Assembly: GCA_002479245.1 (NCBI GenBank)
Contig: DLMG01000388.1
Span: 1-9,553, forward strand
Direction of reading: 5' to 3'
Source of the DNA: Verrucomicrobia subdivision 3 bacterium UBA7542
GTDB taxonomy: Bacteria > Verrucomicrobiota > Verrucomicrobiia > Limisphaerales > UBA11358
DNA length: 9,553 nt
Shown: positions 6,158 to 9,553 of the stretch, piece after piece
Numbering within the stretch: position 1 is the first letter of the stretch
How the letters are laid out: every line of letters begins with the position of its first letter
Notes under the pieces: model-generated
Databases searched by the model: none
What the model saw: the letters and a program-made list of their open reading frames with translations, nothing else
Told to the model about the DNA's origin: nothing
Position numbers and translations under genes: made by a program

Positions 6158-6350
6158 CTTACCTCAGCAAATCCATCCGCCGAACTCGACCCCTTTGTTC
6201 TCCCGCAGTTCCGGTCGGAAGCTTAAAGACACTGCCGAAACGTGGGAAAATCACAAGCATTTTTTGGGGAATTCCCACACGAATTTTGCCCGGCAAATCC
6301 CGGGGCGCGAATTTTCAAGGGGACGGCGAGCGATTTTCCATTTCAGGAAA
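6158..6350 (-). other. Leader region upstream of atpB
   Basis: About 190 bases without a convincing gene. It must hold or transmit the operon promoter, but I see no hexamer pair good enough to name one. An inverted repeat GTGGGAA/TTCCCAC at 6242-6248 and 6272-6278 flanks an AT-rich loop and is a possible regulatory site. A good ribosome binding site for atpB lies at the atpB-proximal end (TGAGGTAAG before the ATG). Confidence 0.4.
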
Positions 6351-6507
6351 AGCCCGTCAGGGCTGACATCTTTGTAGTTTGGTGATTCAAAAATGAATCA
6401 AGCTCCGTAGGAGCGACATGGTGGCCGTCCGCAAGGACTATGCCGCCCTGACGGGGCTTGAATTTTGTTTGGGTTGTGGTTCTACAAGGATGCCGCGCCG
6501 ACGGCAT
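6351..6507. repeat. Four-unit palindromic repeat array (CATCTTTGTAG family)
   Basis: Two forward units, AGCCCGTCAGGGCTGACATC at 6351-6370 followed by TTTGTAG, and AAGCTCCGTAGGAGCGACAT at 6400-6419, are followed by two inverted units near 6444-6460 (GCCCTGACGGGGC) and 6482-6507 (CTACAAGGATGCC...CGGCAT). Each unit has its own short stem (AGCCC/GGGCT, GCTCC/GGAGC, GCCC/GGGC, ATGCCG/CGGCAT), and outer units share a (A/G)CAT(C/G)(T/C)TTGTAG tail. The whole array is an inverted arrangement about 160 bp long just beyond the end of the antitoxin gene. Such units look like dispersed REP-like elements; they may act as a 3' end for the toxin-antitoxin transcript. Confidence 0.65.
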
Positions 6508-6517
6508 TCAGAAAGTC

Positions 6518-6964
6518 TCAATGGGGTGTTCCATGCTTGTGAACTGGCCTATCGTGCAAAACTCCTTCCGGCAATTCCTCTGTAGCAGCGGGGCGGCGAG
6601 TGCGCGACATACTTTCAAGCATTATGGGCCGCTGTTGCGACAAAGGTTTTTCTGCCGGAGCGGTTTTAGGCGTCATGGCCAGCCACGGCTCGACATTGAT
6701 CCCAAGTTCGCACAAAGGTTCTTTGAAATGACGCACGACCGCCGCAACAACCATCGGTGGAACTTTCCCGCTGCCAGTTTCAAGGCGCGAAAGATAAAAC
6801 TGCGAAATGCCGAGTTGATTCACCAACTCTTGCTGCGTCATTTCCTCATCTTCACGCAATTTCCGAACCGCCGCGCCGATCAACACGACGTCACCAATAG
6901 CGTCGTAAGCCTTGCGATACGTAGGCTTTTGCGAGAGCCGCTGGTGCAATTCGGAAAGATTCAT
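6518..6964 (-). CDS. XRE-family (HTH) antitoxin of a HigBA-like pair
   Basis: A 148-residue protein with a helix-turn-helix of the Cro/C1 type at about residues 32-80: AAVRKLREDEEMTQQELVNQ, then LGISQFYLSRLETGSGKVPP. It would bind the promoter of its own operon and neutralise the toxin encoded directly upstream. Its start overlaps the toxin stop in ATGA, a sign of translational coupling. The last ~50 residues (from about MTPKTAPAEKPL) are low in recognisable structure and longer than most antitoxins of this type; they may be a natural tail or an extension read into formerly non-coding sequence, as the gene ends about 10 bases from the repeat array. The call rests on the HTH motif and on the toxin partner. 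Confidence 0.85.
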   Translation of the reverse strand: MNLSELHQRLSQKPTYRKAYDAIGDVVLIGAAVRKLREDEEMTQQELVNQLGISQFYLSRLETGSGKVPPMVVAAVVRHFKEPLCELGINVEPWLAMTPKTAPAEKPLSQQRPIMLESMSRTRRPAATEELPEGVLHDRPVHKHGTPH

Positions 6965-7326
6965 ATCAGTTCCCGTTGCCCGCTAAAATACATCTCCTTG
7001 CGCCGCTTTGCGAGTTCGATTTCTTGGAGCGGGGTTTTGTCCGTTTGTTTGGCAAATCCATTGGTCAGAATGAGCCTTTTCCCATCGTAAAATCCCAAAA
7101 ACCGGAAGCTCTGCTGGTGGGTAATTGCCCTGATTTCCCAAATATCATCCCGGCCAGCCAACTTTTTTAGAAAAATTGTGGGCGGATTCTGCAATTGTTC
7201 CACCATTTCAAACACCTTTACAATGCGCGCTCGCACGGATTGCACGCGAATGGTTTCAATGAATTCGAAAACAGGATATTTGCCTGCTTCGGTCTTATAC
7301 ATTTGTATTTCCCGAAATTTAGTCAT
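6961..7326 (-). CDS. RelE/HigB-like toxin (phage Gp49/DUF891 type)
   Basis: A 121-residue protein resembling ribosome-dependent mRNA interferases of the HigB/Gp49-like branch of RelE toxins. Seen: KYPVFEFIETI at residues 17-27, then a helical part, FLKKLAGRDDIWEIRAI at about 52-68, SFRFLGFYDGKRLILTNGFA (73-92) and KTPLQEIELAKRRKEMYF ending near 114. The pattern of W-E-(I/L)-R, F-R, a short FYDG turn, L-x-N-G-F-x-K-x-x-x-K-T-P and a final basic helix is typical of the family. Toxin before antitoxin is the HigBA order, and the genes overlap by four bases. The ATG at 7326 is the first in frame; no good ribosome binding site is present, and translation may restart from the tiny ORFs just upstream. 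No obvious inactivating change is visible. Confidence 0.85.
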   Translation of the reverse strand: MTKFREIQMYKTEAGKYPVFEFIETIRVQSVRARIVKVFEMVEQLQNPPTIFLKKLAGRDDIWEIRAITHQQSFRFLGFYDGKRLILTNGFAKQTDKTPLQEIELAKRRKEMYFSGQRELI

Positions 7327-7350
7327 CGAAAATTCGTTTTCATCTGGGGA

Positions 7351-7389
7351 TTACGCCTGCTTCCGCGCAATCTGCTCGTCCAATATCAT
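7351..7389 (-). pseudogene. Twelve-codon ORF overlapping the preceding stop; possible gene-start remnant
   Basis: The TGA of the unrecognised ORF upstream overlaps an ATG in ATGA, which opens a 12-codon reading frame (MILDEQIARKQA). This looks like the first codons of a coupled gene whose body has been lost, with the HigB-like toxin now 25 bases downstream. The peptide is too short to identify safely. Confidence 0.25.
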
Positions 7390-7739
7390 TTTCTTAGTTG
7401 TTTGACGCATTTCCCAAATGCATCAACTGCGGCACTAAGATTTTCTAGAAGCCCACTTCTCAAAATCTCCATCCCATTTTCTAGTCGAGCACTTCCGCGT
7501 GGTGCCACAATTTCTTGTTTCCAAGCTGGGGGCACTCCGTAAAAACGCTCACCCTGAACTGTTGTTTCTGCCAGATGCCCGGCGACAATCCGAATCGTAT
7601 CGTCGGTGAGTGCCTCAACTTGGACGAAACTCTGCAAAAAGCACTTCCACGCCTCTCCAATTTCAACTCTGACTCCCTTTGCCTCTCTTGATACCAACCC
7701 CACCCCACCATACGTTTCTATGAACCGATGATCTTCCAA
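7386..7739 (-). CDS. Unrecognised 117-aa ORF, probably the remains of a longer gene
   Basis: I do not recognise this protein. It is soluble-looking, with no membrane segment or signal peptide, and contains YGGVGLVSREAKGVRVEIGE near residues 10-29 and GERFYGVPPAWKQEIVAP near 63-80. It begins only with a TTG at 7739 (a GTG at residue 13 is the next choice), with no ribosome binding site before it. In contrast, an overlapping frame beginning at the ATG at 7791 has a strong GGAGG site and runs into this region before stopping at 7663. The simplest reading is one gene broken by a frameshift around 7700-7745, with its 5' end in that other frame. The position after a methyltransferase-like remnant hints at a restriction-modification partner, but nothing in the residues shows that. 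Confidence 0.45.
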   Translation of the reverse strand: MEDHRFIETYGGVGLVSREAKGVRVEIGEAWKCFLQSFVQVEALTDDTIRIVAGHLAETTVQGERFYGVPPAWKQEIVAPRGSARLENGMEILRSGLLENLSAAVDAFGKCVKQLRK

Positions 7740-7791
7740 GCTGGATGGGTATCGTGTAAGCTATTTGTTCTTTCGCAGCGGAGTCGGTCAT
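7663..7791 (-). pseudogene. Gene start with strong RBS, probably frameshifted 5' part of the ORF at 7386-7739
   Basis: The ATG at 7791 follows GGAGG (7806-7802) by 10 bases and overlaps the TGA of the preceding frame in ATGA, both signs of a genuine start. The frame runs 42 codons from MTDSAAKEQIAYTIPIQLGR and ends in a low-quality tail with tandem W and G residues before a TGA. A single frame change near 7740 would join it to the 117-aa ORF, giving a protein of roughly 130-135 residues. The product is unrecognised. Confidence 0.4.
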
Positions 7792-7794
7792 TTT

Positions 7795-7845
7795 TTATTT
7801 TCCTCCGCGCGTATCGAGGTTGTCGCCGTAGCAAAGCGTGCCCAT
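7795..7845 (-). pseudogene. N-terminal remnant of a DNA methyltransferase-like gene
   Basis: The frame ATG at 7845 encodes MGTLCYGDNLD and then TRGGK before a stop. L-x-YGDNLD is the usual opening of many N6-adenine/N4-cytosine DNA methyltransferases, which should continue with about 20 residues to a DPP(F/Y) motif. Here the expected body is absent. Another frame through the same bases ends in RAEENKK at a TGA (7790-7788) that overlaps the next ATG, which looks like a natural gene end. An internal deletion joining the first dozen codons to the last few, out of frame, would explain both. The match is short, so this is a moderate-confidence inference. Confidence 0.4.
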
Positions 7846-7851
7846 GTGGCG

Positions 7852-7880
7852 ATTTTGCGCGGGAAACTTGGCGGCGTCAA
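7852..7880 (-). promoter_or_regulatory. Possible promoter before the methyltransferase remnant
   Basis: On the minus strand TTGACG (7880-7875) is followed after 17 bases by CAAAAT (7857-7852), 6 bases before the ATG at 7845. The -35 is good and the -10 is a 4-of-6 match. The closeness to the ATG would imply a nearly leaderless mRNA. Confidence 0.3.
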
Positions 7881-7962
7881 TTTCCGTCTATGCTGCGCTT
7901 CGACGCGACAGGCCGCGCTCCGAAGCCGCATCAAAATCGGCGCGATTAGCGTGTAGCCAGGG

Positions 7963-8367
7963 TCATTTCCACGGATTGAGGACTTTGCAGCCCATACGTT
8001 CGAAGGGCGCGGTGTCGCGCGTGACGATTCGATGGCCGCGTGAGCAAACGATGGCGGCAATAAGTGAATCGCGCAGGGGCAGCGGCCCGTTCGCGCGGGC
8101 GGTCAGTTCTCCCCAAATCGCCGCCGAGCGGGTGTCAAAGTTCAGCACACGATATTTCCGGGGCAGATCGGTGGCAAATCTCTTGATGCTGTTATAGTCT
8201 GGATGGTTCGGCGGCAGACAGTGAAAGCCATGCCACACTTCGGCCAGCGTAACCGTGGTGATGAAAAGATGGGCCGGGTCCTGGGCGTATAGCCAATCGA
8301 GCAATCCGGGATTGGGCCGGGGTTTTCTCGCCTCGCTGACCGCGTTCGTGTCGAGCACGAAGTTCAC
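7963..8367 (-). CDS. PIN-domain ribonuclease toxin (VapC/FitB-like)
   Basis: A 134-residue PIN-domain protein, expected to be a magnesium-dependent ribonuclease toxin. It begins MNFVLDTNAVSEARKPRPNP, the typical FitB-like start, and carries the acidic catalytic set D6 (LDTN), E43 (TLAEVWHG), D100 (PLRDSLIAA) and D118 (VTRDTAPFE). All four are present, so the protein looks intact. It starts with GTG at 8367, whose bases overlap the antitoxin stop in GTGA, and this coupling supports the start. It ends in LNPWK. The pair has its own order (antitoxin first), typical of VapBC/FitAB. It lies between gluQ and the decayed genes upstream of the atp operon. Confidence 0.93.
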   Translation of the reverse strand: MNFVLDTNAVSEARKPRPNPGLLDWLYAQDPAHLFITTVTLAEVWHGFHCLPPNHPDYNSIKRFATDLPRKYRVLNFDTRSAAIWGELTARANGPLPLRDSLIAAIVCSRGHRIVTRDTAPFERMGCKVLNPWK

Positions 8368-8618
8368 AGGCGGATAGATTTGACGAGGTCATCCGGCATC
8401 CGCGGCGGCTGCCAATCAGTCGTTCCGCGCACGGAGTCCTGCCACGCCTTGAGCTTTTGCATGGAACGGCGGACGGTGGTTTTGCGCCGCGATGTCCGGG
8501 ATGGTGCTTTCAGAGAAATTCCATTCGACTGCCGCGCAGTCAGCCAGCCCAACAATTCCCTGGCCTCAGGCGCCGACAGTTTTTTGACTTTTCTGACAGC
8601 GAGTTCAACCGTGCTCAT
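8364..8618 (-). CDS. Antitoxin partner of the PIN-domain toxin
   Basis: An 84-residue protein placed directly before, and overlapping, the PIN toxin gene. Its N-terminus, MSTVELAVRKVKKLSAPEAR followed by ELLGWL, resembles small antitoxin-like proteins that accompany FitB-type PIN toxins; the middle is rich in Arg/Ser/Thr/Lys, and the end (WQPPRMPDDLVKSIRL) could be the toxin-binding tail. I choose the ATG at 8618 over a TTG 12 codons upstream because the added residues are not family-like and cover the likely promoter. No classical ribbon-helix-helix or AbrB motif is obvious to me, so the subtype is left open; the role is inferred mainly from gene order and the four-base overlap. Confidence 0.78.
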   Translation of the reverse strand: MSTVELAVRKVKKLSAPEARELLGWLTARQSNGISLKAPSRTSRRKTTVRRSMQKLKAWQDSVRGTTDWQPPRMPDDLVKSIRL

Positions 8619-8625
8619 GCAGGAT

Positions 8626-8654
8626 AAATTAACCAGAAAATCGGCTTTGAGCAA
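8626..8654 (-). promoter_or_regulatory. Possible promoter of the antitoxin-PIN toxin pair
   Basis: TTGCTC (8654-8649) and TAATTT (8631-8626) on the minus strand are separated by 17 bases, with the antitoxin ATG 7 bases further on. Both hexamers are partial matches. The leader would be very short. Confidence 0.3.
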
Positions 8655-8812
8655 GCGGGTTTTGTGTTCGGTACTCCTCGCGGAGACCGCCAGCAGGCGA
8701 GACGTCCACCCTCATCGCATTTTGGCGCAACAAGCCGGCACAACCAGCCCGTGCAACCTTGTCCGTGTGTGTGTTCTTCGTTCACAGGAACAACCACGCA
8801 ACCCCAAAATTG

Positions 8813-9553
8813 TCAAAACCGGCGCAGTGATTCCGGGGTTTCCCCCCGTTCGCGAAGCGCCCGCAGGCTTAGCGCATCGTGGCGCTTGGCCAGCCGTTTT
8901 CCTTTTTCGTCCAGCATCAGCGCGCAGTGATAAAACACCGGCGGGGTCAAACCCAGCGCCCGGTAAAGCAGAATCTGCCGCGCCGTGCTCAGCAGCAAAT
9001 CCGCCCCGCGCACGACCTCGGTGATTTGCATTGCCGCATCGTCCACCACACAAGCCAGTTGATACGCCGGCACGTCGTCGTGCCGCCACACGACGAAATC
9101 GCCAAAATCCTTTCCGGCCACGAATTTTTGTTCACCATAATTTCCATCGGTGAAGGAAATGGTCTCGCCATCCGGAACGCGGAAACGCCAATTCGCAGGG
9201 CGTGACACGTGACAGGTGACAGGTGACACGATAGACGGACCGGACTTCATGTCACTTGCCTGCCGTGCCGAAGCTTCTGAGCGAAGGCTGGCCACTTGCC
9301 ACTTGTCACCCTCGGGCCGGCAGGTGCCAGGGTAAATGGGTCCTTCATCATCGCCGGCATTGGGCGCGCTGGCGGCATCGCGGATGTCCTTGCGCGAGCA
9401 GGTGCAAGGATAAACGAAGCCGCGTTCACGGAGCTTTTCCAGCGCGGCAGCGTAGAATGGCCGCCGTTCACTTTGCGAATACGGTCCAAACGGGCCGCCG
9501 CAATCCGGCCCTTCCTGCCAATCAAAGCCGAACCAGCGCAGGTCTTCGATCAT
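8813..9553 (-). CDS. gluQ: Glutamyl-Q tRNA(Asp) synthetase, C-terminal part (cut by window edge)
   Basis: Truncated class I synthetase-like enzyme that attaches glutamate to queuosine in tRNA(Asp). The visible 246 codons contain GFDWQEGPD, GPYSQSERRPFYAAALEKL (about 23-41), a zinc-site pattern with C50-T-C52, Y74 and C78 (YPCTCS, IYPGTCR), ANWRFRVPDG, then DFVVWRHDDVPAYQLACVVD with ITEVVRGADLL at about 154-187, and KRLAK (219-223) in place of the KMSKS motif. That set distinguishes GluQ from full GltX. The N-terminus with the HIGH-like motif lies beyond the right edge, so the ATG at 9553 is probably internal. Residues 81-118 are an insertion made of repeats. The protein ends soon after KRLAK at LRRF, shorter than E. 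coli GluQ; this may be natural for the lineage. Confidence 0.92.
   Translation of the reverse strand: MIEDLRWFGFDWQEGPDCGGPFGPYSQSERRPFYAAALEKLRERGFVYPCTCSRKDIRDAASAPNAGDDEGPIYPGTCRPEGDKWQVASLRSEASARQASDMKSGPSIVSPVTCHVSRPANWRFRVPDGETISFTDGNYGEQKFVAGKDFGDFVVWRHDDVPAYQLACVVDDAAMQITEVVRGADLLLSTARQILLYRALGLTPPVFYHCALMLDEKGKRLAKRHDALSLRALRERGETPESLRRF
9200..9313. repeat. In-frame repeat-derived insertion in gluQ
   Basis: A 114-bp stretch (38 codons) between YPGTCRP and ANWRFRVPDG, two segments that are close together in family members. It contains a 4-copy tandem of GTGACAS at 9202-9229, related heptamers in the opposite orientation (GCCACTT, GCCACTT, GTCACCC at 9291-9311), and between them a segment coding LRSEASARQAS, text I recognise as common in repeat-derived peptides of some genomes. 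Exact ends are uncertain. The reading frame remains open. Confidence 0.65.
9202..9229. repeat. Tandem heptamer repeat, four copies
   Basis: GTGACAC, GTGACAG, GTGACAG, GTGACAC in direct succession, inside the gluQ insertion. Read on the minus strand it encodes SPVTCHVS. Confidence 0.85.

Noticed and set aside
6351..6507. CRISPR array
   Set aside because: Units differ in sequence and orientation, spacing is irregular and there are no uniform spacers or cas genes.
7788..8060. 90-aa minus-strand ORF overlapping the PIN toxin end
   Set aside because: Most of it is out of frame with the PIN gene and not family-like. Only its last residues (RAEENKK) are considered, as a possible leftover gene end.
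8712..9089. 125-aa Arg/Gly/Ala-rich minus-strand ORF in another frame of gluQ
   Set aside because: It is a frame shadow of gluQ with low-complexity composition and no start signal. The plus-strand ORF at 8380-9024 is likewise antisense to the antitoxin and gluQ.

Overview
The window is a GC-rich bacterial chromosome segment in which every convincing gene lies on the minus strand, so transcription runs from right to left. Its backbone is the F1Fo ATP synthase operon, read in the order atpB-atpE-atpF-atpH-atpA-[ORF6N gene]-atpG-atpD, with atpD cut by the left edge. The separate a, c, b, delta, alpha, gamma and beta genes, the signal peptide on subunit a, the short delta subunit and the many palindromic or short-period repeats between genes suggest a Verrucomicrobia-like (possibly Pedosphaera-type) genome. 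That taxonomic guess rests on recall of sequence style, not on a search.

Layout by region. Positions 1-1304: start of atpD and complete atpG. 1310-2047: an ORF6N-domain gene of phage-antirepressor type wedged between atpA and atpG. It contains a 160-bp MITE/REP-like element that has kept the reading frame, and two related palindromes, one inside the gene and one just upstream. 2122-6157: atpA, atpH, atpF, atpE and atpB, separated by intergenic repeats: a GTCATT array before atpA, a GC hairpin between atpF and atpH, and a near-perfect GC-rich stem-loop between atpE and atpF. 6158-6517: leader region of the operon plus a four-unit palindromic repeat array. 6518-8618: accessory island with a HigBA-like toxin-antitoxin pair, an unrecognised 117-aa ORF, what look like remnants of a DNA methyltransferase and a coupled partner gene, and a PIN-domain toxin with its antitoxin. 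8813-9553: C-terminal part of a glutamyl-Q tRNA(Asp) synthetase gene (gluQ), which also carries an in-frame repeat-derived insertion.

How it works together. The atp genes encode the membrane ion channel and rotor (a, c), the stator (b, delta) and most of the catalytic head (alpha, gamma, beta). The c subunit lacks the residues typical of sodium-binding rings, so proton coupling is likely. The stem-loop after atpE could help give the high c:other subunit ratio. The ORF6N gene has no expected role in ATP synthesis and looks like a solitary mobile or regulatory gene that settled in the operon. The region upstream of the operon looks like a graveyard and landing zone: two toxin-antitoxin pairs with coupled ATGA/GTGA overlaps and broken gene starts.

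The most unusual signals are (1) the paired palindromes of the ORF6N gene, where the upstream copy spells, on the opposite strand, nearly the same peptide motif that the internal copy encodes; (2) the in-frame MITE-like insertion in that gene with terminal inverted repeats and a target-site duplication; and (3) a second, independent in-frame repeat insertion in gluQ.
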